From positions 1 to 64,000 of the forward strand of contig NZ_LZIR01000088.1 of NCBI RefSeq assembly GCF_001667035.1: 64,000 bases of DNA, in the 5' to 3' direction. Both the position numbers and the translations under genes were made by a program. Within the stretch, counting starts at the first letter, position 1. Each line of letters opens with the position of its first letter. Under the pieces are notes generated by a model. It searched no databases and had not been told where the DNA came from. It saw only the letters and a program-made list of their open reading frames with translations. Shown piece by piece: positions 32,923 through 42,501 of this stretch. The DNA is from Mycobacterium sp. 852002-51057_SCH5723018. GTDB lineage: Bacteria; Actinomycetota; Actinomycetes; Mycobacteriales; Mycobacteriaceae.

Positions 32923-34257
32923 GTGAAAAGGGTGTCAGAAAGCGCGGACAACCGGGCAACGGGCGCTCGCCAGGCGCGCGATCTCGTCCGGGTGGCGTTC
33001 GGTCCGGCCGTGGTGGCCTTGGGCGTGGTCGCCGCGGTCACGTTGCTGCAGCTGTTGATCGCCAACAGCGACATGACCGGGGCGTTGGGCGCCATCGCCA
33101 GCATGTGGCTGGCGGTGCACCAGGTGCCGGTGTCGATCGGTGGCCGCGAACTGGGCGTAATGCCGCTGCTGCCGGTGCTTTTGATGGTGTGGGGCACCGC
33201 CCGCAGCAGCGCCCGGGCCACCTCCCCGTATTCGTCGTGGCTGGTGGTCCGCTGGGTGATCGCGTCGGCGCTGGGCGGGCCCCTGCTGATGACGGCGATC
33301 GCGCTGGCGGTCATCCACGACGCGTCGTCGGTGATCACCGAGCTGCAGACGCCCAGCGCCCTGCGGGCGTTCGTCAGCGTAGTGGTGGTGCACGCCATCG
33401 GTGCCGCGATCGGCGTGTGGTCGCGGGTGGGCAGACGTGCGTTGACGGCTTCGCCGCTGCCCGACTGGCTCGGCGATTCCCTGCGCGCGGCCACGGCCGG
33501 CGTGTTGGCGTTGCTCGGCCTGTCGGGGCTGGTGACCGCGGGCTCGTTGGTCGTGCACTGGGCGACGATGCAGGAGCTCTACGGGATCACCGATTCGATC
33601 TTCGGCCAGTTCAGCCTCACCCTGCTGTCGGTGCTGTACGCACCCAACGTCATCGTGGGCACGTCGGCCATCGCCGTCGGGTCCAGCGCCCATCTGGGCT
33701 TCGCGACGTTCAGTTCGTTCACCGTGTTCGGTGGCGACGTCCCGGCGCTGCCGATTCTGGCCGCGGCGCCCACCCCGCCGCTGGGTCCGGTGTGGGTCGC
33801 GCTGCTCATCGTGGGCGCAGCGTCCGGTGTGGCGGTCGGCCAGCAATGTGCCCGGCGGGCGCTGACGCTGCTTCCGGCGATGGCCAAACTGCTGGTCGCG
33901 TCGGTCGTTGGGGCGCTGGTGATGTCGTTGCTTGCCTACGGCGGCAGCGGCCGGCTGGGCAACTTCGGGGATGTCGGCGTCGACCAGGGGACGTTTGTGG
34001 TCGGCGTGTTCTTCTGGTTCGCGGTCGTCGGCTGCGTCACGGTGGTGATGGCCGGTGGGATCCGGCCCGTCGTGCTGAGAAGGCCCAGGCGGCCCAAGCC
34101 CGCGCCGACGCCCGCCGCCGAGGAGCCGGCGGACTTCGGGTCGCTGTTCGACGACGCCGATAACGAGCCGGGCGAGGAATTCGCCGAGAAGCACGCCGAG
34201 GAGCACGACCGGCCCGCTGAGGCCGCGGCGGACGAAGACGAGTCGCCGCCGGTGTAG
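32923..34257 (+). CDS. perM: PerM-like integral membrane protein, Rv0955-like
   Basis: This 444-residue protein has about nine to ten hydrophobic segments between residues 25 and 385 and an acidic cytoplasmic tail (about 395-444, many Glu/Asp). It corresponds to Rv0955, named PerM, which is needed for cell division in low magnesium and for chronic infection in mice. The start is GTG 32923 or GTG 32932. It follows the 34-kDa antigen homologue by 39 bases and is likely cotranscribed. The mechanism is unknown beyond the division phenotype. Confidence 0.85.
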   Translation: MKRVSESADNRATGARQARDLVRVAFGPAVVALGVVAAVTLLQLLIANSDMTGALGAIASMWLAVHQVPVSIGGRELGVMPLLPVLLMVWGTARSSARATSPYSSWLVVRWVIASALGGPLLMTAIALAVIHDASSVITELQTPSALRAFVSVVVVHAIGAAIGVWSRVGRRALTASPLPDWLGDSLRAATAGVLALLGLSGLVTAGSLVVHWATMQELYGITDSIFGQFSLTLLSVLYAPNVIVGTSAIAVGSSAHLGFATFSSFTVFGGDVPALPILAAAPTPPLGPVWVALLIVGAASGVAVGQQCARRALTLLPAMAKLLVASVVGALVMSLLAYGGSGRLGNFGDVGVDQGTFVVGVFFWFAVVGCVTVVMAGGIRPVVLRRPRRPKPAPTPAAEEPADFGSLFDDADNEPGEEFAEKHAEEHDRPAEAAADEDESPPV

Positions 34258-34347
34258 ATCGAGCCTGCGCTGAGCGCGGCGACACGCGGCGCGAGGTAGC
34301 GCTGGACGCAGAGTCGACGCCTCGGCCCGCCGACTAGGCTCGCCGGT

Positions 34348-34995
34348 GTGTCCGAACCGCTCCACGTGCCCCCCAGCGCTCCGGCGCGGGTGGTGGTGTT
34401 GGCGTCGGGCACCGGTTCGCTGCTGGCCTCGCTGATCGACGCCGCCGTCGGCGACTACCCCGCCCAGGTGGTCGCGGTCGGCACCGATCGCGACTGCCGG
34501 GCGAACGAGATCGCCGCCGCGGCATCGGTCCCCGCGTTCACCGTCCGCCTGGCCGATCATCCCGACCGCGACGTCTGGGATACGGTCATCACCGACGCCG
34601 CCGCCGCGCACTCGCCCGACCTGATCGTGTCCGCAGGGTTCATGAAAATCCTTGGGCCACGGTTTCTTTCGCGGTTCTACGGACGCATCCTCAACACCCA
34701 CCCCGCGCTCCTGCCCGCGTTCCCGGGTGCGCACGGTGTGGCCGACGCATTGTCCTACGGGGTGAAGGTCACAGGCTGTACGGTGCACCTGGTGGACGCC
34801 GGTACGGACACCGGGCCGATCGTGGCGCAGCAATCCGTTCCGGTTCTCGACGGCGACGACGAACAGACCCTGCACGAACGCATCAAAGTCACCGAACGGC
34901 AGCTGTTGGTGGACGTGGTGGCGGCGATCGCGACCCGCGGGGTCACCGTGGTCGGACGAAAAGCCACGATCGGACGAAAGGCGACCATACGATGA
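34348..34995 (+). CDS. purN: Phosphoribosylglycinamide formyltransferase
   Basis: PurN transfers a formyl group from 10-formyl-tetrahydrofolate to GAR in purine synthesis. The 215-residue protein has the phosphate loop GTGSLLASL (residues 20-28), and the catalytic residues in ILNTHPALLPAFPG (Asn and His) and DAGTDTGPIV (Asp). The start is GTG 34348. The C-terminus ends in a short internal duplication, GRKATIGRKATIR, made by a repeated CGGACGAAA(A/G)GC segment. Its stop overlaps the purH start (ATGA), so the two are coupled. Confidence 0.96.
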   Translation: MSEPLHVPPSAPARVVVLASGTGSLLASLIDAAVGDYPAQVVAVGTDRDCRANEIAAAASVPAFTVRLADHPDRDVWDTVITDAAAAHSPDLIVSAGFMKILGPRFLSRFYGRILNTHPALLPAFPGAHGVADALSYGVKVTGCTVHLVDAGTDTGPIVAQQSVPVLDGDDEQTLHERIKVTERQLLVDVVAAIATRGVTVVGRKATIGRKATIR

Positions 34996-36587
34996 GCCCC
35001 GACGACGCCCTGAGCGCAACCAAACGGCCGATCCGCCGCGCGTTGATCAGCGTGTACGACAAGACCGGTCTGATCGACCTCGCCAAGGGACTGGCCGAGT
35101 CGGGGGTCGAGATCATCTCGACCGGTTCGACAGCGAAAACCATTGCTGACAAAGGAATCCCGGTGATTGGGGTGGAGGAACTGACCGGCTTCCCGGAGGT
35201 GCTCGACGGCCGGGTCAAGACGCTGCACCCGCGGGTGCACGCCGGCCTGCTGGCCGATCTGCGCAAGCCCGAGCACGCCGCGGCGCTCGAGAAGCTCGGC
35301 ATCGCGGCGTTCGAGCTCGTCGTGGTCAACCTGTATCCGTTCAGCGAGACGGTCGACTCCGGCGCCGGCATCGACGAGTGCGTCGAGCAGATCGACATCG
35401 GCGGCCCGTCGATGGTTCGCGCGGCCGCCAAGAACCACCCCAGCGTCGCGGTGGTCACCGACCCTCTCGGGTATGACGGAGTGCTCGCCGCGGTGCGCAA
35501 TGGCGGATTTACCCTCGCCGAGCGCAAAAGGCTGGCGTTGCTGGCCTTTCGGCACACCGCCGAGTACGACATCGCCGTCGCCGGCTGGATGGAGTCGACG
35601 CTGGCGCCCGAACATCCGCCCACGGCGTTTCCGCCGTGGTTGGCCGGCAGCTGGCGGCGCACGGCGATGCTGCGCTACGGCGAGAACCCGCATCAGCAAG
35701 CGGCGCTCTACAGCGACCCCGGCGCCTGGCCGGGCCTGGCGCAGGCCGAGCAGCTGCACGGAAAAGAGATGTCCTACAACAACTTCACCGATGCCGACGC
35801 CGCGTGGCGGGCAGCCTTCGACCACGAAGAGATGTGCGTGGCAATCATCAAGCACGCCAACCCTTGTGGGATCGCAATCTCGTCGGTATCGGTCGCCGAC
35901 GCGCATCGCAAGGCCCACGAATGCGATCCGCTGAGCGCCTACGGCGGAGTGATCGCGGCGAACACCGAAGTCAGCGTCGAGATGGCGGAGTACGTGAGCA
36001 CCATCTTCACCGAGGTGATCGTGGCGCCCGCCTACGCGTCCGGCGCGGTCGACGCGCTGACGCGCAAGAAGAACATCCGCGTGCTGCTGGCCTCCGAGCC
36101 GCTGACCGGCGGCACCGAGCTGCGACCGGTCAGCGGCGGCCTCTTGGTGCAGCAACGCGACCAGCTCGACGCGCACGGCGACAACCCGGCCAACTGGACC
36201 CTGGCGACCGGATCACCGGCGGACCCGAAGAGTTTGACCGACCTGGTCTTTGCGTGGCGCGCCTGCCGCGCGGTCAAGTCGAACGCGATCGTGATCGCCG
36301 CCGACGGCGCCACCATCGGCGTCGGCATGGGTCAGGTCAACCGGGTCGACGCCGCCCGGCTGGCCGTTGAAAGAGGGAATGCACGCGGTGGCGAACGGGT
36401 GCGCGGCGCGGTCGCGGCCTCGGATGCCTTCTTCCCATTCCCTGACGGGCTCGAGACGCTGACCGCCGCCGGGGTGAAGGCCGTCGTGCATCCGGGCGGA
36501 TCGGTGCGCGACGACGAGGTCACCGCGGCGGCCGCCAAGGCCGGCGTCACCGTCTACCTGACCGGAGCCCGCCACTTCGCGCACTGA
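34992..36587 (+). CDS. purH: Bifunctional AICAR transformylase/IMP cyclohydrolase
   Basis: PurH carries out the last two steps of IMP synthesis. The 531 residues comprise an N-terminal cyclohydrolase domain (about 1-200; SVYDKTGLIDLAKGL, STGSTAKTI, GRVKTLHPRVHAGLL) and a C-terminal transformylase domain with the KHANPCG motif near residue 293 and the closing FFPFPDG and HPGGSVRDDEV segments. The ATG overlaps the purN stop. The length is normal and all motifs are present. Confidence 0.97.
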   Translation: MSPDDALSATKRPIRRALISVYDKTGLIDLAKGLAESGVEIISTGSTAKTIADKGIPVIGVEELTGFPEVLDGRVKTLHPRVHAGLLADLRKPEHAAALEKLGIAAFELVVVNLYPFSETVDSGAGIDECVEQIDIGGPSMVRAAAKNHPSVAVVTDPLGYDGVLAAVRNGGFTLAERKRLALLAFRHTAEYDIAVAGWMESTLAPEHPPTAFPPWLAGSWRRTAMLRYGENPHQQAALYSDPGAWPGLAQAEQLHGKEMSYNNFTDADAAWRAAFDHEEMCVAIIKHANPCGIAISSVSVADAHRKAHECDPLSAYGGVIAANTEVSVEMAEYVSTIFTEVIVAPAYASGAVDALTRKKNIRVLLASEPLTGGTELRPVSGGLLVQQRDQLDAHGDNPANWTLATGSPADPKSLTDLVFAWRACRAVKSNAIVIAADGATIGVGMGQVNRVDAARLAVERGNARGGERVRGAVAASDAFFPFPDGLETLTAAGVKAVVHPGGSVRDDEVTAAAAKAGVTVYLTGARHFAH

Positions 36588-36628
36588 ACGTTCGGCGGGT
36601 GGGGTGTGCAGGCAGCGCGTAGCGTGGA

Positions 36629-38014
36629 GTGGTGCCATCACCGAGTCACCTGCCCCGAACCGTCGGCGAACTGCGCGCCAGTGGCCATCGCGAACGGGGA
36701 GTCAAGCAGGAAATCCGCGAGAATCTCCTGACCGCGCTGGCCGAGGGAGACGAGATCTGGCCGGGCATACTGGGCTTCGACGACACCGTCTTGCCGCAGC
36801 TGGAGCGGGCGCTGATCGCGGGGCACGACTTCGTGCTGCTGGGCGAGCGCGGCCAGGGCAAGACCCGGCTGCTGCGGGCGCTGGTCGGGCTGCTTGACGA
36901 ATGGACACCGGTGATCGACGGGGCCGAACTCGGCGAGCACCCGTACACCCCGATCACGCCGGAGTCGATCCGGCGGGCCGCCACGCTCGGCGACGACCTG
37001 CCCGTGGCGTGGAAGCACCGCAGCGAGCGCTACACCGAGAAGCTGGCCACCCCGGACACCAGCGTCGCCGACCTGGTCGGTGACATCGACCCCATCAAGG
37101 TCGCCGAAGGCCGCAGCCTGGGTGACCCCGAGACCATCGCCTACGGGCTGATCCCGCGCGCGCACCGCGGCATCGTCGCGGTCAACGAGCTGCCCGACCT
37201 GGCCGAGCGCATCCAGGTGTCGATGCTCAACGTCATGGAGGAGCGCGACATCCAGGTCCGCGGTTACACGCTGCGCCTGCCGCTGGACGTGCTGGTGGTG
37301 GCCAGCGCCAACCCAGAGGACTACACCAACCGGGGCCGCATCATCACCCCGATCAAGGACCGGTTCGGCGCCGAGATCCGCACCCACTACCCGCTGGAAC
37401 TGGAGGCGGAGGTGGGCGTGATTGTTCAGGAGGCGCACCTGAGCGCTCAGGTCCCCGACTACCTCATGCAGGTGATCGCGCGATTCGCCCGCTACCTGCG
37501 GGAGTCCAGCTCCGTCGATCAGCGGTCCGGGGTGTCGGCGCGGTTCGCGATCGCCGCGGCCGAGACGGTGGCCGCCGCCGCCCGGCATCGCGGGGCGATG
37601 CTGGGGGAGACCGACCCGGTGGCCCGGGTGGTCGACCTGGGCACCGTGATCGACGTGCTGCGCGGCAAGCTGGAATTCGAGTCCGGCGAAGAGGGCCGCG
37701 AGCAGGCGGTGCTGGAACACCTGCTGCGCCGCGCGACCGCCGACACCGCCGCCAGGGTGCTGGGCGGCATCGACGTCGGTTCGCTGGTGACCGCCGTCGA
37801 GGCCGGGTCGGCAGTGACGACGGGGGAGCGAGTGTCGGCCAAGGACGTGCTGGCCGCGGTACCGGGCCTGCCGGTGGTGGATAGGATCGCGACCAAGCTC
37901 CATGCCGAGTCCGAAGGCGAGCGCGCCGCGGCATTGGAACTGGCGCTCGAGGCGCTGTATTTGGCCAAGCGCATCGACAAGGTGTCCGGGGAGGGCCAAA
38001 CCGTCTATGGCTAG
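36629..38014 (+). CDS. MoxR/magnesium-chelatase-like AAA+ ATPase, Rv0958-like
   Basis: This 461-residue AAA+ protein resembles the ChlI subunit of magnesium chelatase and MoxR ATPases. Walker A is GERGQGKTRLLR near residue 76, and the Walker B/sensor region includes VAVNELPDLAERIQ and VVASANPEDYTNRG. No bacteriochlorophyll genes are present, so a chelatase role in photosynthesis is excluded. Such ATPases pair with VWA proteins to insert metals or remodel targets. The start is GTG 36629 or 36632. The next gene, a VWA protein, begins within its last eight bases. Confidence 0.87.
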   Translation: MVPSPSHLPRTVGELRASGHRERGVKQEIRENLLTALAEGDEIWPGILGFDDTVLPQLERALIAGHDFVLLGERGQGKTRLLRALVGLLDEWTPVIDGAELGEHPYTPITPESIRRAATLGDDLPVAWKHRSERYTEKLATPDTSVADLVGDIDPIKVAEGRSLGDPETIAYGLIPRAHRGIVAVNELPDLAERIQVSMLNVMEERDIQVRGYTLRLPLDVLVVASANPEDYTNRGRIITPIKDRFGAEIRTHYPLELEAEVGVIVQEAHLSAQVPDYLMQVIARFARYLRESSSVDQRSGVSARFAIAAAETVAAAARHRGAMLGETDPVARVVDLGTVIDVLRGKLEFESGEEGREQAVLEHLLRRATADTAARVLGGIDVGSLVTAVEAGSAVTTGERVSAKDVLAAVPGLPVVDRIATKLHAESEGERAAALELALEALYLAKRIDKVSGEGQTVYG

Positions 38015-39989
38015 AGCGCACTCTTCGCGGTACTCGGCGTACACCGGCGGGCCCGACCCGCTGGCGCCGCCGGTGGATCTGCGTGAGGCGCTTGAACAGA
38101 TCGGCCAAGATGTCATGGCCGGCACTTCGCCACGGCGTGCGCTTTCCGAGCTGCTGCGCCGCGGCACCCAGAACATGCGCGGGGCCGACCAACTGGCGGC
38201 CGAGGCTAACCGGCGCCGACGGGACTTGTTGCGCCGCAACAACTTAGACGGCACCTTGCAGGAGATCAAGAAGCTGCTCGACGAGGCGGTGCTGGCCGAA
38301 CGCAAGGAGCTGGCCCGCGCCCTGGACGACGACGCGCGCTTCGGCGAGCTGCAGCTGGACGCGCTGCCGGCGTCGCCGGCCAAGGCCGTACAGGAGCTCT
38401 CAGACTACAACTGGCGCAGCGCCGAGGCGCGCGAAAAGTACGAGCAGATCAAGGATTTGCTGGGCCGCGAGATGCTCGACCAGCGCTTCGCGGGCATGAA
38501 GCAGGCGCTCGAGGGCGCCACCGACGAGGATCGCCAGCGCGTCAACGAGATGCTGGACGACCTCAACCAGCTGCTGGACAAGCACGCCCGCGGCGAGGAC
38601 ACCCAGCAAGACTTCGACGACTTCATGGACAAGCACGGCGAGTTCTTTCCCGAGAACCCCCGCAACGTCGAGGAGCTGTTGGACTCGCTGGCCAAGCGGG
38701 CCGCTGCCGCGCAGCGCTTCCGCAACAGCCTGAGCCCCGACCAGCGCGCAGAGCTGGATGCCTTGGCGCAGCAGGCATTTGGCTCCCCGGCGTTGATGCA
38801 GGCGCTGAACCGGCTCGACGCGCATCTGCAGGCCGCCCGGCCGGGCGAGGACTGGACCGGCTCCGAGCAGTTCTCCGGCGACAATCCGTTCGGCATGGGC
38901 GAGGGCACCCAGGCGCTGTCGGACATCGCCGAGCTCGAGCAGCTGGCCGAGCAGCTGTCGCAAAGCTATCCGGGCGCCACCATGGATGACGTCGATCTGG
39001 ACGCGCTGGCCCGCCAGCTCGGAGACGAGGCGGCCATCGACGCGCGGACACTGGCCGAATTGGAACGCGCACTGGTCAATCAGGGATTCCTGGATCGCGG
39101 TTCCGACGGCCAGTGGCGGTTGTCGCCGAAGGCCATGCGACGGCTCGGCGAGACGGCGTTACGTGATGTGGTGCAACAGCTTTCCGGCCGGCGCGGCGAG
39201 CGGGATCATCGGCGCGCGGGGGCCGCCGGCGAGCTGACCGGTGCGACCCGGCCCTGGCAGTTCGGCGACACCGAGCCGTGGAACATCGCGCGCACGCTGA
39301 CCAACGCAGTGCTGCGGCAGGCGGGAACCGCGACGCTCGACGGCCAGGCGGGCCCGATCCGGATCGCCGTCGACGACGTCGAGGTGTCCGAGACCGAGAC
39401 GCGCACGCAGGCCGCGGTGGCGCTGTTGGTGGACACCTCGTTTTCGATGGTGATGGAGAATCGCTGGCTGCCGATGAAGCAGACGGCGCTGGCGCTCAAC
39501 CACCTGGTGTGCACCCGCTTTCGCTCAGATGCCCTGCAGATCATCGCGTTTGGCCGGTATGCCCGCACGGTGACGGCCGCTGAGCTCACCGGTCTGGAGG
39601 GCGTCTACGAGCAGGGCACCAACCTGCACCACGCGCTGGCGCTGGCCGGTCGTCACCTGCGGCGCCACCCCAACGCGCAGCCCGTCGTGCTGGTGGTGAC
39701 CGACGGTGAGCCGACCGCGCACCTGGAGGACTTCGACGGAGAAGGCTCGGCGGTGTTCTTCGATTACCCACCACACCCGCGGACCATCGCCCACACGGTG
39801 CGCGGGTTCGACGACATGGCCCGCCTCGGTGCGCAGGTGACGATCTTCCGGCTCGGCAGCGACCCTGGCCTGGCACGGTTCATCGACCAGGTCGCCCGCC
39901 GCGTCGAGGGGCGCGTTGTGGTGCCCGACCTGGATGGCCTGGGTGCGGCCGTGGTGGGCGACTACCTGCGGTCCCGGCGCCGCCGTTGA
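38007..39989 (+). CDS. VWA-domain protein, partner of the MoxR-like ATPase, Rv0959-like
   Basis: This 660-residue protein starts at ATG 38007, overlapping the ATPase gene by eight bases. A frame that begins at 37902 is inside the ATPase gene. Residues 1-420 are mainly charged helices with many Glu, Gln and Arg, possibly coiled coil. The C-terminal VWA domain (about 465-660) has the metal-ion-dependent adhesion site DTSFSM and the later TDGEPT. With the upstream AAA+ protein it probably forms a two-part chaperone or metal-insertion machine. The target is unknown. Confidence 0.86.
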   Translation: MARAHSSRYSAYTGGPDPLAPPVDLREALEQIGQDVMAGTSPRRALSELLRRGTQNMRGADQLAAEANRRRRDLLRRNNLDGTLQEIKKLLDEAVLAERKELARALDDDARFGELQLDALPASPAKAVQELSDYNWRSAEAREKYEQIKDLLGREMLDQRFAGMKQALEGATDEDRQRVNEMLDDLNQLLDKHARGEDTQQDFDDFMDKHGEFFPENPRNVEELLDSLAKRAAAAQRFRNSLSPDQRAELDALAQQAFGSPALMQALNRLDAHLQAARPGEDWTGSEQFSGDNPFGMGEGTQALSDIAELEQLAEQLSQSYPGATMDDVDLDALARQLGDEAAIDARTLAELERALVNQGFLDRGSDGQWRLSPKAMRRLGETALRDVVQQLSGRRGERDHRRAGAAGELTGATRPWQFGDTEPWNIARTLTNAVLRQAGTATLDGQAGPIRIAVDDVEVSETETRTQAAVALLVDTSFSMVMENRWLPMKQTALALNHLVCTRFRSDALQIIAFGRYARTVTAAELTGLEGVYEQGTNLHHALALAGRHLRRHPNAQPVVLVVTDGEPTAHLEDFDGEGSAVFFDYPPHPRTIAHTVRGFDDMARLGAQVTIFRLGSDPGLARFIDQVARRVEGRVVVPDLDGLGAAVVGDYLRSRRRR

Positions 39990-40077
39990 CCATGGCGCCC
40001 CTACGTTTTCGACGTGATTTCGGGCACGGGTAGCCGCCGTCTTAACGGGGTACCTGGAGCGAGAAGGAGGAAGCCCA

Positions 40078-40926
40078 ATGACCAACGTTCCAACGATCGA
40101 ACTCAACGACGGCGTCCGCATTCCGCAGCTTGGATTCGGCGTATTCCAGATCAAACCCGACGAAACCGCCGAAGCGGTCAAGCGGGCCCTCGAGATCGGA
40201 TACCGCCACATCGACACCGCTGAAATGTACGGAAACGAAAAGGAAGTCGGCCAGGGCGTGCGCGACGCCGGCCTCGACCGTGCCGAGGTTTTCATCACCA
40301 GCAAGCTGAACAACGGCTTTCACAAGCCCGACGATGCGCGCCGAGCATTCGACAAGACGCTGGACGCCCTCAATTCGGATTACGTCGACCTGTTCCTGAT
40401 TCACTGGCCGCTGCCCACCCTCTACGGCGGGGACTTCGTGTCCACCTGGAAGGTGCTCGAAGAGTTCGCCAAAGACGGACGCGCGCGCAGCATCGGCGTG
40501 TCGAACTTCCAGCCCGCACATCTCGATCGGCTCGCCGACGAAACCGACACGGTCCCTTCGGTCAACCAGATCGAGGTCCATCCCTACTTCGCTAACGAGG
40601 CGGTCCGCGCCTACGGACGCGAGCACGGCATTGTCACCGAGGCGTGGTCGCCGATCGCCCAGGGCAAGGTGCTCGACGACCCCGTGATCAACCGCATCGC
40701 CGAGGCCCGCGGCAAATCACCGGCGCAGGTGGTGCTGCGCTGGCACATCCAGCGCGGAGACATCGTGTTCCCCAAGTCCGTAACGCCGGAGCGGATCAAA
40801 GCCAACTTCGAGCTGTTCGACTTCGAGTTGGACAACTCCGACATGGACGCGATCTCGGGTCTGGACAAAGGCGAGTCGGGCAGGAACGGCCCACATCCGG
40901 ACCAATTCGACTACGTGCCGAAATAG
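40078..40926 (+). CDS. Aldo/keto reductase
   Basis: This 282-residue NADPH-dependent reductase has the AKR tetrad: Asp and Tyr in HIDTAEMYGNE (near residues 45-50), Lys in FITSKLNN (near 74), and His in FLIHWP (near 108). The cofactor loop near residue 230 (PKSVTPERIKANF) is the usual phosphate-binding K-S-x-x-x-x-R pattern. ATG 40078 follows GAGAAGGAGGA. It is a single gene. Close relatives reduce dicarbonyls such as methylglyoxal and give resistance to toxic aldehydes, but specificity cannot be read here. Confidence 0.92.
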   Translation: MTNVPTIELNDGVRIPQLGFGVFQIKPDETAEAVKRALEIGYRHIDTAEMYGNEKEVGQGVRDAGLDRAEVFITSKLNNGFHKPDDARRAFDKTLDALNSDYVDLFLIHWPLPTLYGGDFVSTWKVLEEFAKDGRARSIGVSNFQPAHLDRLADETDTVPSVNQIEVHPYFANEAVRAYGREHGIVTEAWSPIAQGKVLDDPVINRIAEARGKSPAQVVLRWHIQRGDIVFPKSVTPERIKANFELFDFELDNSDMDAISGLDKGESGRNGPHPDQFDYVPK

Positions 40927-40961
40927 GCTCGGGCAGAACGCTTCTGCGCTGAGACCTGCCG

Positions 40962-41564
40962 CTAGGGGCGGTGCCTGCGGGCCTTGCGACGGACGCCCAC
41001 ACCGCCCCACAGCGAGAAGCCGCGAATCTTGACCTTCGGCGCGCCGGGTGTGCCCTGGCCCAGGACACTGTGGTCGAAGCCACCCATCACGCCGCGGCCC
41101 TCGATCTCGACGTTGACTTCCGGTGGTAGCAGGATGTTCTGCGCACCCATGATCGAGATCGCGTGGATCTCGACCTCGGTCGAGGTGAAGTCGGCGTAGC
41201 GCAGATCCACCACCCCGGTGCCCCAGAACGTGAACGTCGTCAGCTTCTTGGGCACGTTCCACCGGCCGCGCCGCTCGAATCCGCTCATCAGCGCGAGCAG
41301 CAACATCGACGGCGCCGGGTTGGGTTTGCCGCCCCTACGCGGGCTTATCGCAGTGCCCGGCAGGTCCGCCCGGAGCTCGTCCAGCTCTTCGTACGTCGTG
41401 GCCGCATAGGCCCTGGTAAGGCGGTCTTCGTAGTCCTTCAGCTGCAGGCGGCCCTGCTCTGCCGCGTACGCCAGCAACTGCGCGAGCTGTATGCGATCCG
41501 TGTCGGCCGCGCGCGACGATTCGTCACGCGTGTCCTTCGCGTCGCGCTGCGCTGAGTTGCTCAT
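40962..41564 (-). CDS. DUF1707-domain protein, Rv0966c-like
   Basis: This is a 200-residue protein from ATG 41564 (MSNSAQ); a second ATG lies one codon upstream. The N-terminal DUF1707 helical domain (about 20-75) contains ASTDRIQLAQLLAYA-like residues and YEDRLTRAYAATTYEELDELRADL. The C-terminal half is a beta-solenoid-like domain (about 105-185) similar to LiaF-type cell-wall-stress proteins, with GFERRGRWNVPKKL. DUF1707 proteins are common in actinobacteria and probably regulatory. In M. tuberculosis the csoR-ctpV copper operon lies beside it; it is absent here, and echA7 follows directly. Confidence 0.83.
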   Translation of the reverse strand: MSNSAQRDAKDTRDESSRAADTDRIQLAQLLAYAAEQGRLQLKDYEDRLTRAYAATTYEELDELRADLPGTAISPRRGGKPNPAPSMLLLALMSGFERRGRWNVPKKLTTFTFWGTGVVDLRYADFTSTEVEIHAISIMGAQNILLPPEVNVEIEGRGVMGGFDHSVLGQGTPGAPKVKIRGFSLWGGVGVRRKARRHRP

Positions 41565-41639
41565 CATCCACGAGCGTACGACGTCCAGGTTTTGCTGCAA
41601 GTGTGTTGGCTAAACTGCAACGTTCTTCGAAGGCCGCAC

Positions 41640-42491
41640 TCAATTGGCGCCACCGTCAACGGGCGCCCAGCCGGGCGGGCGCTTCTGCAAAAACGCCAGC
41701 ATGCCTTCGCGGGCTTCCTCGGACACGAACAGCCGGGCCGACTCCTCGGCGAGCCGTTCGGCATCGCGGTCGAAGCCTTCCAGCACGGCGGCCGTCGTCA
41801 GCGCCTTCGACGCCGCAAGGCCCTGCGGCGAACCGCGGCTCACGTCGGCGAGCAGCTTCCGCACCGCGGCTTGCACGTCGTCGGTCGCCAGGGTGATGAG
41901 CCCCATCTCGGCGGCTTCCGGCGCACCGAACGTCGCGCCGGTGAGGTAGTAGCGAGCCGCCGCCCGTGCCGACATCTTCGGCAGCAGCGTCAGGGAAATG
42001 ATCGCGGGGGCGACCCCGATGCGGGCTTCGGTCAGTGCGAAGGTGCTGCGCGGCCCGGCGACCGCGATGTCGCAGGCACCGACCAAGCCGAACCCCCCGG
42101 CCCGGACATGCCCGTCGATTGCGGCGATCACGGGCAGCGGTGACTCAACGATGGCGCGCAGCAGCGCCGTCAGTTCCCGGCCGCGGGCCGCGGCCAGGTC
42201 AAATGCCGATGGTGGCGACCCGCTTCGCCCGGCTGCGCCGCGCTCGCGATCGCCACGCGGGTCGTCGCCGCTGGCCTCACTCAGGTCGGCGCCGGCGCAG
42301 AAGGTGCCGCCGGTGTGCCCGAGGACCACCGCTCGCACGGTCGGGTCCGCCGCCGCGTCGCGCAGGCCCTGATGCAACTGCTCGACGAGCGCGGTCGAGA
42401 GGGCGTTGCGATTGTGGGGCGAGTTCAGCGTCAGCCGCGTGTACGGGCCGCCGGCATCGGCTGGCCCGGCGTATTCGACCAGGGTGTCCAT
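41640..42491 (-). CDS. echA7: Enoyl-CoA hydratase EchA7, with repeat insertion
   Basis: This 283-residue crotonase is the last gene of a six-gene leftward operon and should hydrate the enoyl-CoA or 3-methylglutaconyl-type product of the carboxylase. The start is ATG 42491, ten bases after the fadE12 stop. Oxyanion motifs are GTFCAGADLSE and AIDGHVRAGGFGLVGA. Between them, right after DLSEASGDDP, a 15-residue Arg/Gly-rich insert (RGDRERGAAGRSGSP) is encoded exactly by a 44-bp palindromic repeat. The insert lies in the flexible loop after the first oxyanion strand, so the enzyme may still be active. The M. tuberculosis protein lacks it as I recall. Confidence 0.9.
   Translation of the reverse strand: MDTLVEYAGPADAGGPYTRLTLNSPHNRNALSTALVEQLHQGLRDAAADPTVRAVVLGHTGGTFCAGADLSEASGDDPRGDRERGAAGRSGSPPSAFDLAAARGRELTALLRAIVESPLPVIAAIDGHVRAGGFGLVGACDIAVAGPRSTFALTEARIGVAPAIISLTLLPKMSARAAARYYLTGATFGAPEAAEMGLITLATDDVQAAVRKLLADVSRGSPQGLAASKALTTAAVLEGFDRDAERLAEESARLFVSEEAREGMLAFLQKRPPGWAPVDGGAN
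42212..42255. repeat. Palindromic REP-like element inserted in frame in echA7
   Basis: The 44-bp element has GTGGCGA/TCGCCAC arms and the core CGCCCGGCTGCGCCGCGCTC. It matches the tandem units at 23521-23624 and, more weakly, 56411-56461. It lies within echA7 without disturbing the frame. Confidence 0.75.
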
Positions 42492-42501
42492 CAGTAGGGC
42501 T

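Noticed and set aside
32935..35019. 694-codon open frame antisense to perM and purN
   Set aside because: It spans two real genes and their gap, and its translation is Arg/His/Gln-rich without family features.
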